Of a DNA stretch of 64,000 nucleotides, positions 1 through 9,900 are shown piece after piece. This stretch comes from Polaribacter sp. (GTDB lineage: Bacteria > Bacteroidota > Bacteroidia > Flavobacteriales > Flavobacteriaceae). The translations under genes were made by a program, and so were the position numbers. The notes beneath the pieces were generated by a model, which worked only from the letters and a program-made list of their open reading frames with translations, had not been told where the DNA came from and did not search any database. Position 1 is the first letter of the stretch. The number at the start of each line of letters is the position of its first letter. The DNA lies in assembly GCF_024639685.1 (NCBI RefSeq), contig NZ_JAHEHX010000002.1, positions 1-64,000 of the forward strand. Direction: 5' to 3'.

Positions 1-215
1 AATATACAACTCATTTCTATTCTCACAACTATTTCATAATAAAAAATTAAACCTTTTTTAAAACATAACCACAAAACACTCTAAAAATGAAGCTTATAAC
101 ATTAAAAAAAAATGAAAAATAATCGACTTTAAGAATTTACAGGCCACTTAGATTACTACGAGAAAGATATACCTAGTTTAATTGGCTTTATTTAGAATAT
201 AAGTATAGATATATA
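1..215. other. AT-rich non-coding left edge
   Basis: No open reading frame, RNA gene or convincing hairpin is visible in these bases. It is AT-rich sequence leading into the thrS promoter; a gene ending left of the window cannot be excluded. Confidence 0.5.
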
Positions 216-246
216 TTGTATTAAAATTTGTTTTCTAATACCTTTG
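216..246 (+). promoter_or_regulatory. Putative thrS promoter (TTG-N20-TACCTTTG)
   Basis: TTG at 216-218 is followed after 20 nt by TACCTTTG at 239-246, which matches the Bacteroidota sigma-A consensus TTG-N17-23-TANNTTTG. The predicted start of transcription, about 7 nt further on, leaves a leader of roughly 15 nt before the ATG at 268. Confidence 0.65.
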
Positions 247-267
247 CAAATCAAATATTAAATATTC

Positions 268-2211
268 ATGATTAAGATTACGTTACCAGACGGAAGTATT
301 AAGGAGTTTAAGTTAAATAGCACTCCTTTTGATGTTGCTAAAAGCATTAGTGAAGGATTGGCTAGAAATATTATATCGGCAAGTTTTAATGGAACAACTA
401 TTGAAACCACAACTCCATTAACCACAGATGGTTCGTTAATCTTATACTCTTTTAATGACAATGAAGGTAAAAAAGCTTTCTGGCATTCATCTGCACACGT
501 ATTGGCTGAAGCAATTTTAAGTTTTTACCCAGATGCAAAACTAACTATTGGACCTGCTATTGATAATGGATTCTACTATGATTTGGATTTAGGAGAAAAA
601 ATAATATCAGAAAAAGATTTTCCAAGTATCGAAAAAAAGTTCCTAGAAATTGCAAGAGGGAAGCATGAATTTAAAATGAGAGAAGTATCTAAAACAGATG
701 CTCTGTCATTATATAAGAAAGAAAACAACCCTTATAAAGTTGAGTTAATAGAAAATTTAACAGATGGGGATATTACTTTTTGTGATCATAGCAATTTTAC
801 AGATTTATGTAGAGGAGGACACATTCCGAATACAGGTGTCATTAAAGCAATCAAAATAATGAATGTTGCTGGCGCCTATTGGAGAGGTGATGAAAAAAAC
901 AATCAGTTAACTCGTGTTTACGGAATAAGCTTCCCAAAACAAAAAATGTTAACTGAATACTTAGAGCTATTAGAAGAAGCAAAAAAACGTGATCATCGAA
1001 AACTCGGTAAAGAATTAGAATTGTTTACCTTTTCTCAAAAAGTAGGTGCAGGTTTACCTTTATGGTTACCAAAAGGTGCTGCTTTACGTGAACGTTTACA
1101 GAACTTTTTAAAAGCGGCTCAGAAAAAAGCAGGATACGAAATGGTGATGACACCACATATTGGTCAAAAAGAATTATATGTTACTTCTGGTCATTATGAG
1201 AAATATGGTGAAGATAGTTTTCAGGCAATAAAAACACCTAAAATGGATGAGGAGTTTTTACTAAAACCAATGAATTGCCCTCATCATTGTGAAGTTTATA
1301 ACTTTAAGCCATACTCATATAAAGATTTACCTAAACGTTTTGCAGAATTCGGTACTGTATATAGGTATGAACAAAGTGGAGAATTACATGGTTTAACTAG
1401 GGTAAGAGGTTTCACTCAAGATGATGCTCATATTTTTTGTACTCCAGAGCAATTAGATCAAGAATTCAAAGAGGTAATAGACTTAGTGCTTTATGTTTTT
1501 GGTTCTTTAGGTTTTGAAGATTTTACAGCTCAGGTTTCTATTAGAGATATGGAAAACCTAGATAAATATATAGGTGATGTTGAAACTTGGGAAATTGCAG
1601 AAAAGGCAATTATTTCTGCAGCAAAAGATAAGGGATTAGATTATGTAATTGAAGAAGGTGAAGCAGCTTTTTATGGACCTAAATTAGATTTTATGGTTAA
1701 AGATGCTTTGGGAAGAAGCTGGCAATTAGGTACTATTCAAGTTGATTACAATTTACCTAAGCGTTTTGATTTAACGTACACAGGATCTGACAATCAATCT
1801 CACAGACCAGTAATGATACATAGAGCACCATTTGGATCTATGGAACGTTTTATTGCTGTTTTGCTAGAGCATACAGGTGGTAACTTTCCTCTTTGGTTAA
1901 CTCCAGATCAAGTTATAATACTGCCAATCAGCGATAAATATCAAAAATATACCGAAAAAGTTTTAGAATCGTTAGAAAATTCCGAAATTCGCGCCCTCGT
2001 AGATGACAGAAGTGAAAAAACTGGTCGAAAAATACGAGATGCTGAAGTTAGCAAAATACCTTTTATGGTTATTATTGGTGAAAAAGAAGAACAAGATGGA
2101 ACAGTTTCTGTAAGAAAACACGGAGAAGGGGACATTGGAAATTTTACAATTGAAGCATTTAAATCTTTAATTAAAGAGGAAGAAAGTAAAACATTAAAGA
2201 AATTTAAGTAA
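268..2211 (+). CDS. thrS: Threonyl-tRNA synthetase
   Basis: Charges tRNA-Thr with threonine in the cytoplasm. At 647 residues it has the usual class II ThrRS length and order: N-terminal TGS domain (about 1-60), the editing domain beginning with HSSAH (about 73-77), the catalytic core, and a C-terminal anticodon-binding domain (about 545-640). Zinc ligands expected for the family are visible: Cys337 in MNCPHH, His388 in DDAH, and the His of MIHRAP in motif 3. The ATG at 268 lies just after a good promoter. It heads the translation cluster thrS-infC-rpmI-rplT, a gene order conserved in many bacteria; the 64-nt gap to infC shows no terminator, so read-through is likely. Confidence 0.97.
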   Translation: MIKITLPDGSIKEFKLNSTPFDVAKSISEGLARNIISASFNGTTIETTTPLTTDGSLILYSFNDNEGKKAFWHSSAHVLAEAILSFYPDAKLTIGPAIDNGFYYDLDLGEKIISEKDFPSIEKKFLEIARGKHEFKMREVSKTDALSLYKKENNPYKVELIENLTDGDITFCDHSNFTDLCRGGHIPNTGVIKAIKIMNVAGAYWRGDEKNNQLTRVYGISFPKQKMLTEYLELLEEAKKRDHRKLGKELELFTFSQKVGAGLPLWLPKGAALRERLQNFLKAAQKKAGYEMVMTPHIGQKELYVTSGHYEKYGEDSFQAIKTPKMDEEFLLKPMNCPHHCEVYNFKPYSYKDLPKRFAEFGTVYRYEQSGELHGLTRVRGFTQDDAHIFCTPEQLDQEFKEVIDLVLYVFGSLGFEDFTAQVSIRDMENLDKYIGDVETWEIAEKAIISAAKDKGLDYVIEEGEAAFYGPKLDFMVKDALGRSWQLGTIQVDYNLPKRFDLTYTGSDNQSHRPVMIHRAPFGSMERFIAVLLEHTGGNFPLWLTPDQVIILPISDKYQKYTEKVLESLENSEIRALVDDRSEKTGRKIRDAEVSKIPFMVIIGEKEEQDGTVSVRKHGEGDIGNFTIEAFKSLIKEEESKTLKKFK

Positions 2212-2275
2212 ATTTGAATTTCAACAAAAATAAAAACTGGAAAGCAGTTATACGTTAAATTTAAAATTATAAGTC

Positions 2276-2836
2276 ATAGCAATTAGAAGAAGCAGGTCTA
2301 GAAGACCACTAAGAGTAATCAAAGAAGATCAACACAGAATTAACGACAAAATTAAATATGTTGATGAAGTTCGTGTGGTTGGAGAAAACATAGAAGTTGG
2401 TGTATATCCTTTAGATAAAGCTAAAGAGATGGCAAAACAACAAGAATTAGATTTAGTTGAAATTTCACCTAAAGCTAATCCTCCTGTTTGTAAAATTATT
2501 GATTACAAGAAGTTCTTGTATGAGCAGAAAAAACGTGAAAAAGCTTTAAAATCTAAAGCTACTAAAGTTACCATAAAGGAAATACGTTTTGGACCTCAAA
2601 CTGATGAGCATGATTATGAGTTTAAAAAGAAACATGCTGTTAAGTTCTTACAAGATGGAGCTAAGTTAAAAGCATTTGTATTTTTTAAAGGTCGTTCTAT
2701 CATCTTTAAAGAACAAGGGCAAATTTTATTATTAAAATTAGCTCAGGAATTAGAAGATTATGGTAAAGTAGAGCAATTACCAAAACTAGAGGGTAAACGT
2801 ATGATTATGTTTATCGCTCCAAAAAAATCAAAATAA
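2276..2836 (+). CDS. infC: Translation initiation factor IF-3, apparent ATA start
   Basis: IF-3 binds the 30S subunit, keeps it apart from 50S and checks the start codon-tRNA pairing. The first ATG/GTG/TTG-type start in frame (GTG at 2375) would cut off the conserved N-terminus. Reading upstream in frame gives a typical flavobacterial IF-3 beginning A-I-R-R-R-S-R-R-P-L-R, then [11 protein letters not shown]. The frame is closed by TAA at 2270-2272, and the only codons in between that could start are ATA (2276) and ATT (2282). ATA aligns with the normal Met, giving 186 residues. Rare AUU/AUA starts are a known way for IF-3 to control its own synthesis (AUU in E. coli). The rest has both IF-3 domains ([10 protein letters not shown] linker, C-domain ending FIAPKK). 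Confidence 0.93.
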   Translation: MAIRRSRSRRPLRVIKEDQHRINDKIKYVDEVRVVGENIEVGVYPLDKAKEMAKQQELDLVEISPKANPPVCKIIDYKKFLYEQKKREKALKSKATKVTIKEIRFGPQTDEHDYEFKKKHAVKFLQDGAKLKAFVFFKGRSIIFKEQGQILLLKLAQELEDYGKVEQLPKLEGKRMIMFIAPKKSK

Positions 2837-2854
2837 AAAGATTCTTGAATAATC

Positions 2855-2887
2855 AAAGATTTAAAGATTGAAGGTTTTTAAATCTTT
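2855..2887 (+). promoter_or_regulatory. Hairpin in infC-rpmI intergenic leader
   Basis: Bases 2855-2867 can pair with 2875-2887 (13 bp, one G-U) around a 7-nt loop. No run of T follows, so it is not a simple terminator. It lies 45 nt before rpmI, where other bacteria place the L20 autoregulatory site; that role here is inference. Confidence 0.35.
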
Positions 2888-2932
2888 ATAATTTAAGAAA
2901 AACAATATTAAGCAAGTTAAAACGAAGGAGAG

Positions 2933-3130
2933 ATGCCTAAAATGAAAACCAAATCTAGTGCTAAAAAACGATTTAAAGTTACAGGTACTGGTAAAATCAA
3001 AAGAAAGCACGCGTTTAAAAGTCACATCTTAACAAAGAAGTCTAAAAAACGTAAGTTAAAGCTAACTCATGATACTTTAGTTCACAAGTCTGATGAGCCT
3101 AGCATTAAGCAAATGTTAAACTTAAAATAA
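2933..3130 (+). CDS. rpmI: 50S ribosomal protein L35
   Basis: A 65-residue, very basic protein of the large ribosomal subunit, starting [20 protein letters not shown], the standard L35 opening, with the internal [15 protein letters not shown] region also typical. Family length is about 64-66. It lies 96 nt after infC and 99 nt before rplT, the usual IF3-L35-L20 order. An AAGGAG run ends only 2 nt before the ATG, which is too close to act as a normal Shine-Dalgarno; Bacteroidota rarely rely on one. Confidence 0.97.
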   Translation: MPKMKTKSSAKKRFKVTGTGKIKRKHAFKSHILTKKSKKRKLKLTHDTLVHKSDEPSIKQMLNLK

Positions 3131-3229
3131 CAAGTTTAACAAAGGGAATTTAAATATTAACCATGGAGTTAGGCCAAAATAATAAAGTATTCATAAATTG
3201 AATCGCCTACTACAAAACACATTGAAATT

Positions 3230-3574
3230 ATGCCAAGATCAGTAAATTCAGTAGCCTCAAGAAATAGAAGAAAAAAAATCTTGAAGGCAGCAAAAGGTTA
3301 CTTTGGACGTAGAAAAAACGTTTATACAGTAGCAAAAAATGCGGTAGAAAAAGGTATGTTATATGCATACAGAGACCGTAAAAACAATAAGAGAAACTTC
3401 CGTTCTTTATGGATTACGCGTATTAACGCAGCAGCTCGTTTAAATGGAATGTCTTACTCACAGTTTATGGGTAAAGTAAAAGCTAATAATATTGAACTAA
3501 ACCGTAAAGTTTTAGCAGATTTAGCGGTAAACAATCCAGACGCTTTTAAGGCAGTTGTAGAGAAAATTAAATAA
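3230..3574 (+). CDS. rplT: 50S ribosomal protein L20
   Basis: A 114-residue large-subunit assembly protein that binds 23S rRNA; in other bacteria it also represses its own operon. The sequence [20 protein letters not shown] followed by [20 protein letters not shown] is the classic long basic N-terminal helix, and the globular C-terminal part ([17 protein letters not shown]) is intact. It is the last gene of the thrS-infC-rpmI-rplT cluster and is followed by a strong terminator at 3597-3627. Confidence 0.97.
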   Translation: MPRSVNSVASRNRRKKILKAAKGYFGRRKNVYTVAKNAVEKGMLYAYRDRKNNKRNFRSLWITRINAAARLNGMSYSQFMGKVKANNIELNRKVLADLAVNNPDAFKAVVEKIK

Positions 3575-3596
3575 ATAATAATACTTGCTTATATCT

Positions 3597-3627
3597 AAAA
3601 ACCCAAACGTTAAGTTTGGGTTTTTTT
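3597..3627 (+). terminator. Rho-independent terminator after rplT
   Basis: ACCCAAAC (3601-3608) pairs perfectly with GTTTGGGT (3614-3621) around a 5-nt loop; the stem is flanked by A and T runs, so it can stop transcription from the rplT side. Confidence 0.85.
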
Positions 3628-3655
3628 ATTAAATTTACATTCTAATAGATAAAAA

Positions 3656-4234
3656 ATGAAAATTAAACAACTAACCCTACTATTCATAATTACTTCTCTT
3701 TCATTATATTCTCAAGAAAATACAAATGAATCTTCAATAGAAACACAATTTGATAAAGTTTACAAAAGTTCTACAACCTATCAAACCTACAAAGTTATTG
3801 CAAAGAGTAAGTATCTTAATTTAAAAACAAGTGTATTAGATTCTCTAAAAAGATTTACAGAAATTATTGATGAAAAAGAGCGCTCGTTAACTTCTGAAAA
3901 AGATAGCGTTCAACTACTTAAACGTAATTTGCTTAAAGTACAGAATGAATTAAAAGTTACATTACGCAAAGAGGATTCAATTTCTTTTTTAGGTATACAA
4001 GTAAGTAAGCTAGTCTATAATTTAATTATGTGGTTAATTGTTATTGTTTTAGGAGCTAGCTTAGCTTATTTTACTTTTAAATATTATAGAAGTCATGTAT
4101 TAACAAGAGAAGCTGAAGATAATTTAGAAAATGTTGAATCAGAATTTGAAATACATCGTAAAAAATCATTAGAAAGGGAACAAAAACTAAGAAGGCAATT
4201 GCAAGACGAAATTAATAAACAAAAAACCAATTAG
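3656..4234 (+). CDS. Conserved membrane-anchored coiled-coil protein, function unknown
   Basis: A 192-residue protein with a cleavable signal peptide (about 1-20, ending SLYSQ), a charged, helical coiled-coil segment (about 60-110), one transmembrane helix (about 118-141, NLIMWLIVIVLGASLAYFTF) and a second charged helix at the C-terminus rich in E, K, R and Q. From memory, flavobacterial homologues are sometimes labelled as a tRNA (guanine-N1)-methyltransferase; nothing here supports that, as there is no trefoil-knot SAM-binding motif. It sits alone between two terminators, so it is probably its own transcription unit. Function is not recognised. Confidence 0.8.
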   Translation: MKIKQLTLLFIITSLSLYSQENTNESSIETQFDKVYKSSTTYQTYKVIAKSKYLNLKTSVLDSLKRFTEIIDEKERSLTSEKDSVQLLKRNLLKVQNELKVTLRKEDSISFLGIQVSKLVYNLIMWLIVIVLGASLAYFTFKYYRSHVLTREAEDNLENVESEFEIHRKKSLEREQKLRRQLQDEINKQKTN

Positions 4235-4267
4235 TTAACACAAATTAATTGATTTTAAGACTTTTTT

Positions 4268-4303
4268 AAAAAAACCTCGAAATTTATTTTCGAGGTTTTT
4301 TTA
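4268..4303. terminator. Bidirectional terminator between the coiled-coil gene and prfA
   Basis: AACCTCGAAA (4273-4282) and TTTCGAGGTT (4288-4297) form a perfect 10-bp stem with a 5-nt loop, with A run on the left and T run on the right. It serves the convergent genes on both sides. Confidence 0.88.
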
Positions 4304-4321
4304 TGACTATACAAGTTAATC

Positions 4322-5398
4322 TTAAATACCGTCTCCCAATTCTTTTAGTTTTTCGGTGTTCTCTGCTAACATTAACTCATCTATAATTTTTTGGATATCA
4401 CCATTCATAATATTTGGTAAATCATACAAGGATAAGCCTATTCTGTGATCTGTAACTCTACCTTGCGCATAGTTATAAGTTCGTATTTTAGCACTTCTAT
4501 CGCCTGAAGAAACCATAGAACCTCTTTTTAAAGCGTCTTCTGCTTGTTTTTTTGCTAATTCTAAATCATATAAACGAGATCTTAATACTTTAAAGGCCTT
4601 TTCTTTATTTTTATGTTGAGATTTTTGATCTTGACATTGCGCTACTAAACCAGTTGGAATGTGTGTTAGACGGACTGCTGAATAGGTTGTGTTTACAGAT
4701 TGACCTCCTGGACCTGAAGAACAGAAAAAATCGATTCTTACATCTTTAGGATTAATCTCTACATCAAACTCCTCTGCTTCTGGGAAAACCATACAAGTTG
4801 CTGCAGAAGTATGCACTCTACCTTGTGTTTCTGTTTGTGGGACTCTTTGTACACGATGCACACCTGCTTCGAATTTTAAAATACCATAAACATCATCGCC
4901 ATTAACCTCAAACTGAATTTCTTTAAAACCTCCATTTGTTCCTTCAGAATAATCAACAGTTGAAACCTTCCAGCCTTTACTTTCGCAGTATTTTGTGTAC
5001 ATTCTAAAAAGGTCTCCTGCAAAAATACTAGCCTCATCCCCACCAGTACCTGCACGTAATTCTACAACAGCGTTTTTAGTATCTTCTGGGTCTTTGGGTA
5101 TTAATAAAAATTTAATTTCATCTTCTAACTGAGGTATTCTAGTATTGGCTTCATCAATTTCCATTTTGGCCATTTCTGTCATTTCAGGGTCAGAACCATC
5201 CGAAATAATTTCTTTGGCTTCTTCTATTGTATTCATTAAGGTTTCATATTCTTTCCCTTTTTTTACAACATCTCCTAAATCTTTGTATTCTTTCATTAAT
5301 TGCGCATAACGCTTTTGATCCATAATAATTTCTGGCTGGATAATTAAATCTGAAACCTCATCATAACGTTGCTTAACAATTCTTAACTTGTCTACCAT
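4322..5398 (-). CDS. prfA: Peptide chain release factor 1
   Basis: Recognises UAA and UAG stop codons and triggers release of the finished peptide. The 358-residue length is standard. The GGQ catalytic loop is at 231-233 (SGPGGQSVN), and the stop-codon recognition motif P-x-T that separates RF1 from RF2 (which has SPF) is seen as PQT at 187-189, within [10 protein letters not shown]. The conserved [10 protein letters not shown] segment follows. It lies convergent to the coiled-coil gene and is separated from purM by a decayed kinase gene. Confidence 0.96.
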   Translation of the reverse strand: MVDKLRIVKQRYDEVSDLIIQPEIIMDQKRYAQLMKEYKDLGDVVKKGKEYETLMNTIEEAKEIISDGSDPEMTEMAKMEIDEANTRIPQLEDEIKFLLIPKDPEDTKNAVVELRAGTGGDEASIFAGDLFRMYTKYCESKGWKVSTVDYSEGTNGGFKEIQFEVNGDDVYGILKFEAGVHRVQRVPQTETQGRVHTSAATCMVFPEAEEFDVEINPKDVRIDFFCSSGPGGQSVNTTYSAVRLTHIPTGLVAQCQDQKSQHKNKEKAFKVLRSRLYDLELAKKQAEDALKRGSMVSSGDRSAKIRTYNYAQGRVTDHRIGLSLYDLPNIMNGDIQKIIDELMLAENTEKLKELGDGI

Positions 5399-5511
5399 CT
5401 TCTACTCTTTTCTTGGGTTGCGAATTTACAATTTTTATCTTATTTATATTTTATTAAGGTTGTAGTATCTTTAAAAGTTACTGAAATACAAATTACAAAC
5501 GATATACGTTT

Positions 5512-6160
5512 TTAAGACTTTAAAACAGTAAAGAAAACTGTAGTACCTTCACTTTCTTCACTCTCTATCCATATATCTCCTTTATATAATTTTATTACTT
5601 TCTAAACGATTGCTAAACCAATATATTTGCAAAAACAAATAAAAGATTCTTTTCATTTTCAGAATAAACATGGATTTTTTAACAGAATCAAAACCAACAA
5701 ACCCAATTAACTTATTGTTTTTTATTTTAGGAATGCAATTAAACTTTGTTTGCCTTGTGGTTCTAAAATAGCTCTTAAGCCGAACTCACCGTTTTTTGGA
5801 AGAAGGCTAACATCTTCAACATAAAATGCTTCTCCTTTTTTATGAGCATCTAACCATTGTTGGATAAAATTAATTGTAACTTTTTGTAGATTTTCAATTT
5901 CTGGTTCAATACCATCTTTACACCATTCAAATGTATTTGAACATTCGCTATTGTCTAAGTCATATGAAAAAATATAACTCCTGTCCGCCCCTACAAAACG
6001 ACCAATTTGCCCTAAAGAATTTTCTATTAATTCTGTTACATTAGTTAAATCTGCATTAATGTATTTTGTAGATATACTAATTAACAGATTTTGAAAACGA
6101 AGCTAGTAATCAATTATTTTATCTTTTTCTAATTGTAAGGTATTGTTATGTATCATTTCA
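5512..6160 (-). pseudogene. Relic of a GAF-domain sensor histidine kinase
   Basis: Reverse-strand translation gives recognisable pieces in several frames. From about 6160 down: LQLEKDKIIDY, a TAG at 6103-6105, then LRFQNLLISISTKYI and a GAF-like domain containing GRFVGADRSYIFSYD and FEWCKDGIEPEIENLQ. A frameshift near 5731-5736 leads into KIKNNKLIGFVGFDSVKK, then another into VYSENEKNLLFVFANIL. At about 5620 the GAF end is joined directly to the last part of a kinase ATPase domain (GLAIV, a stop, KVIKLYKGDIWIESEESEG, FFTVLKS, stop at 5512). The HisKA and most of the ATPase domain are missing, so there was an internal deletion as well as at least two frameshifts and two stops. The remaining bases 5399-5511 and 6161-6301 show nothing else. 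Confidence 0.85.
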
Positions 6161-6301
6161 CTTTATCATTAAAAAGTTCTTTTAAAGGACTTTATCAATT
6201 GGTATAATTTTAACCAAAACAATAAATTTACCTAAAAATTAGGTTTTCTTATTGCTTTAAAAGTATTTGGTATCCTTTAAAATAGTTGATTAACGTTTTA
6301 A

Positions 6302-7483
6302 TTAACTGTATATAAAGTTTCCAAATTCACTTTTGATGGTTAATTTTTTTGTAGGTGCCTCTTGCACACTACCTATAATCTTCGCATCTACGTTAAATGA
6401 CTGTGAAATAGTAATAATTTGATCTGCAATTTCTGGAGAAACATAAAGTTCCATTCTATGACCACAGTTAAACACTTGATACATTTCTTTCCAATCTGTT
6501 TTAGATTGTTCTTGTATTAACTTAAATAATGGGGGAATGGTAAACATATTATCTTTAATAATATGTAAATTATCTATAAAATGTAATATTTTTGTTTGAG
6601 CACCACCAGAACAATGAATCATTCCGTGAACCTCATCTGAAGAAAATTGAGAAAGAACTTCTTTAATGATAGGTGCATAAGTTCGGGTTGGAGAAAGTAC
6701 TAACTTACCAGCATCTATGGGTGACTCTTTAACCGCATCTGTTAATTTTGTACTTCCTGAATAGACTAAATCTTCAGGAACAGTTGCATCAAAACTTTCT
6801 GGAAATTTTTCTGCCAAATACTTATGGAAAACATCGTGTCTAGCAGAAGTTAAGCCATTAGACCCCATTCCTCCATTATACTCTGTTTCGTAAGTTGCTT
6901 GTCCAAAAGATGCTAAACCAACAATTACATCACCTGCCTTAATATTGGCATTGTCTATAACTTTTGTTCGTTTCATTCTTGCGGTTACAGTAGAATCTAC
7001 TATTATTGTTCGAACTAAATCACCAACATCTGCAGTTTCACCTCCAGTTGAATGGATGGTTACTCCGAATTTCTCTAGATCATTGATTAATTCTTCTGTT
7101 CCGTTTATGATTGCTGACAAAACTTCTCCAGGAATTTTGCTTTTATTTCTTCCAATCGTAGAAGAAAGCATAATATTATCTGTAGCACCTACACACAATA
7201 AATCATCAATATTCATGATTAACGCATCTTGCGCAATGCCTTTCCAAACAGAAAGATCTCCTGTTTCTTTCCAATACATATAAGCCAAGGATGATTTTGT
7301 ACCTGCACCATCTGCATGCATTATTAAACAATACTCATCATCATTTGTTAAATAATCTGGCACAATCTTACAAAACGCTTTTGGAAACAAACCTTTGTCT
7401 ATATTCTTTATAGCATTGTGCACATCTTCTTTAGAAGCTGACACTCCTCTTTGCGCGTAACGTTTTGAAATTTCTTGACTCAT
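6302..7483 (-). CDS. purM: Phosphoribosylformylglycinamidine cyclo-ligase (AIR synthetase)
   Basis: Fifth step of purine synthesis: ATP-dependent ring closure of FGAM to AIR in the cytoplasm. The protein of 393 residues matches the longer PurM type of Bacteroidota (E. coli PurM is about 345). Family features visible are the N-terminal RYAQRGVS, the metal/ATP-binding MHADGAGTKSS loop, IAQDALIMNIDDLLCVGA, HSTGGETADVGD and the substrate-side GMGSNGLTSARHD. No other pur gene is nearby. Start at the ATG at 7483 is supported by the conserved N-terminal sequence. Confidence 0.95.
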   Translation of the reverse strand: MSQEISKRYAQRGVSASKEDVHNAIKNIDKGLFPKAFCKIVPDYLTNDDEYCLIMHADGAGTKSSLAYMYWKETGDLSVWKGIAQDALIMNIDDLLCVGATDNIMLSSTIGRNKSKIPGEVLSAIINGTEELINDLEKFGVTIHSTGGETADVGDLVRTIIVDSTVTARMKRTKVIDNANIKAGDVIVGLASFGQATYETEYNGGMGSNGLTSARHDVFHKYLAEKFPESFDATVPEDLVYSGSTKLTDAVKESPIDAGKLVLSPTRTYAPIIKEVLSQFSSDEVHGMIHCSGGAQTKILHFIDNLHIIKDNMFTIPPLFKLIQEQSKTDWKEMYQVFNCGHRMELYVSPEIADQIITISQSFNVDAKIIGSVQEAPTKKLTIKSEFGNFIYS

Positions 7484-7552
7484 TGTAATAAATTATGATG
7501 CAAATTTAACCTTTTACCAAAAAAAAATACCTAAATTATGAAATGTTTTCAA

Positions 7553-9736
7553 TTATCTTGTAAACAGTAATTCTCTATATTTTGTTAACGGCCATAAATT
7601 ATCATCTACCATGGTTTCTAACTTATCACAATGCAATCTAATTTCTGCAAAATATGGTTTTACTTTTTTGCTATAGGCTTGTGCAGATTTTAAGCCTTTT
7701 AAACCTTTTGCATTTCTGCGCTCTTCTATCATTTTAAGTGTAAGTGCATTTATTTCTGTAATATGATTAGAGATTGTCATGATTAATTCTATCTGCTCTT
7801 TAGCTATATTTTTAAATTCCTCGCCAAATATTTCTTTTAAATTCTTTGTATTTTCTAATAATGTATTTTGATAAATAATAGCAGTTGGTACAATGTGGTT
7901 TCTTGCGATATCTCCTAAAACCCTACTTTCTATCTGTAATCGTTTAGTGTATTCTTCGATATCAATTTCATACCTCGCCTCTAACTCTACCTTATTCATT
8001 ACTTTCATTTCCTCAAACAAAGCTATAGTAGATTTTTCGATTTTTATTTGTAGCGCCTCTGGTGTTGTTTTGTTGTTACTTAAACCTCTCTTTTTCGCTT
8101 CTTTTTCCCAGTTACTTCCATATCCATCTCCTTCGAATCGGATATTTTTAGAGTCTTTAATATACTCTCTCAATACGTTAAAAATAGCCTCATCTTTTTT
8201 TAGCTTTTTATCATCTATTAAAGCATCTACCTCAATTTTAAATTCTTTTAATTGTTTTGCAACTATTGTATTTAAAACTGTCATAGGTATTGCTGAGTTT
8301 GCAGAAGATCCTACTGCTCTAAACTCGAATTTATTTCCTGTAAACGCGAATGCAGACGTTCTATTTCTATCTGTATTATCCAATAGTATTTCTGGGATCT
8401 TCCCTATAATATTTAATTTTAAATCAGTTTTTTCTTCTGGTGATAATTTTCCTTTAGTAACATTTTCTAATTCGTTTAACACGTTAGATAATTGGCTTCC
8501 TATAAATACTGATATAATTGCAGGCGGTGCTTCATTAGCTCCTAATCTGTGATCATTACTTGCAGATGCTATTGATGCTCTTAACAACTCTTCATTCTCA
8601 TAAACCGCTTTTATTGTATTTATAAAAAAGGTTAAGAACTGTAAATTTTTCATTGGTGTTTTTCCTGGACTCAACAAGTTTGCTCCATCTGGAGTAGACA
8701 ATGACCAATTATTATGCTTACCTGAACCATTGATTTCTGCGAACGGCTTTTCATGAAACAGTACTTTAAAATGATGGCGTTTAGAAACTTTTTCCATAAC
8801 ATCCATCAATAAAGAATTATGATCTACTGCTAAATTAGCTTCTTCAAAAATTGGCGCCAATTCAAACTGATTTGGAGCAACTTCATTGTGTCTTGTTTTT
8901 ACAGGAATACCTAACAACATACATTCTTGCTCTAAATCTTGCATAAAACTCATGGCTCTTGCAGGTATTGTTCCAAAATAATGATCATCTAACTGCTGCC
9001 CTTTAGCAGGTATATGACCTAATAATGTTCTACCTGTTAAAACTAAATCGGGTCTTGAGTTCGCAAGTGCATCATCTATTAAAAAATATTCTTGCTCCCA
9101 ACCTAAAGTGGCATTTACTTTAGATGCATTCTTATCGAAATATTTACATACAGCAGTCGCATGTGTGTCTATAGCTTGTAACGCCCTTAATAATGGCGTT
9201 TTATTATCTAGGGCTTCTCCAGTATATGAAACAAATATAGTAGGTATACATAATGTTGTTTCATAGATGAAAGCTGGTGAAGTTGGATCCCAAGCAGTAT
9301 ATCCTCTTGCTTCAAATGTATTACGAATACCTCCATTTGGAAAGCTAGATGCGTCTGGCTCTTGTTGAACTAGTTGTTCACCATCAAACTTTTCCATAGC
9401 TAAGCCTCCATTAATTGATTCAAAGAAAGCATCATGCTTTTCCGCAGTTGCACCTGTTAAAGGTTGAAACCAGTGCGTATAATGAGTAGCACCTTTAGAA
9501 ATGGCCCAATCTTTCATACTAACTGCTACCTGATCTGCAATTTTACGATCTATCCTTGTTCCTTTCTCTATTGCATTAATCACACTATCATAAGCGGTTC
9601 TTGTTAAGTACTGTTGCATAGCATGTTTATTAAAAACATGCTGACCAAACAAGGTAGATCTTCGTTCTTTTTCTGTAATTGAAACTGGCTTTCTATTTAA
9701 GGTTTCCTGTAATGCAGCAAATCTAATTGTTGACAT
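7553..9736 (-). CDS. glnN: Glutamine synthetase type III
   Basis: Makes glutamine from glutamate, ammonia and ATP. At 727 residues it is a GSIII, about twice the size of GSI subunits, as is normal in Bacteroidota. Visible GSIII traits are the N-terminal FGQHVFNKHAMQQYL, GWEQEYFLID, TRHNEVAPNQFELAPIFEEAN (metal/substrate residues in catalytic core), the ATP-site stretch FAEINGSGKHNNWS, and the long helical C-terminal region with EARYEIDIEEY. It is divergent from a second, unrelated-length glutamine synthetase starting at 9901, so the two share a 164-bp regulatory region. TATATTTG on the reverse strand (9780-9773) is a candidate -7 box. Confidence 0.96.
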   Translation of the reverse strand: MSTIRFAALQETLNRKPVSITEKERRSTLFGQHVFNKHAMQQYLTRTAYDSVINAIEKGTRIDRKIADQVAVSMKDWAISKGATHYTHWFQPLTGATAEKHDAFFESINGGLAMEKFDGEQLVQQEPDASSFPNGGIRNTFEARGYTAWDPTSPAFIYETTLCIPTIFVSYTGEALDNKTPLLRALQAIDTHATAVCKYFDKNASKVNATLGWEQEYFLIDDALANSRPDLVLTGRTLLGHIPAKGQQLDDHYFGTIPARAMSFMQDLEQECMLLGIPVKTRHNEVAPNQFELAPIFEEANLAVDHNSLLMDVMEKVSKRHHFKVLFHEKPFAEINGSGKHNNWSLSTPDGANLLSPGKTPMKNLQFLTFFINTIKAVYENEELLRASIASASNDHRLGANEAPPAIISVFIGSQLSNVLNELENVTKGKLSPEEKTDLKLNIIGKIPEILLDNTDRNRTSAFAFTGNKFEFRAVGSSANSAIPMTVLNTIVAKQLKEFKIEVDALIDDKKLKKDEAIFNVLREYIKDSKNIRFEGDGYGSNWEKEAKKRGLSNNKTTPEALQIKIEKSTIALFEEMKVMNKVELEARYEIDIEEYTKRLQIESRVLGDIARNHIVPTAIIYQNTLLENTKNLKEIFGEEFKNIAKEQIELIMTISNHITEINALTLKMIEERRNAKGLKGLKSAQAYSKKVKPYFAEIRLHCDKLETMVDDNLWPLTKYRELLFTR

Positions 9737-9772
9737 AATCTAAATTTTAAAGATCTATTTTTATAATAAAGC

Positions 9773-9872
9773 AAATATACCTCTTAAAAATTAGGGATAA
9801 AGTTTTTTTTAATTCATTTTTTAATTTTTACCCCCTTTTTTTTTGATATCAAATTAAAATATTTGATTTTTG
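9773..9872. promoter_or_regulatory. Divergent glutamine synthetase promoter region
   Basis: For the rightward gene, TTTG (9842-9845) is followed after 19 nt by GATTTTTG (9865-9872), 7 of 8 to the flavobacterial -7 consensus. For the leftward gene, TATATTTG reads on the reverse strand at 9780-9773, with no good -33 partner. No clear operator palindrome was seen between them. Confidence 0.5.
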
Positions 9873-9900
9873 CATAATTAACATCTTACACTCAAGAATT

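Noticed and set aside
2925..2930. AAGGAG as a Shine-Dalgarno for rpmI
   Set aside because: Only 2 nt separate it from the ATG, too little for normal pairing, and the host group seldom uses such sites.
7893..8552. A 219-codon forward ORF opposite glnN
   Set aside because: It is exactly antisense to the conserved GSIII gene and its translation is Ser/Phe-rich low-complexity text typical of shadow frames.
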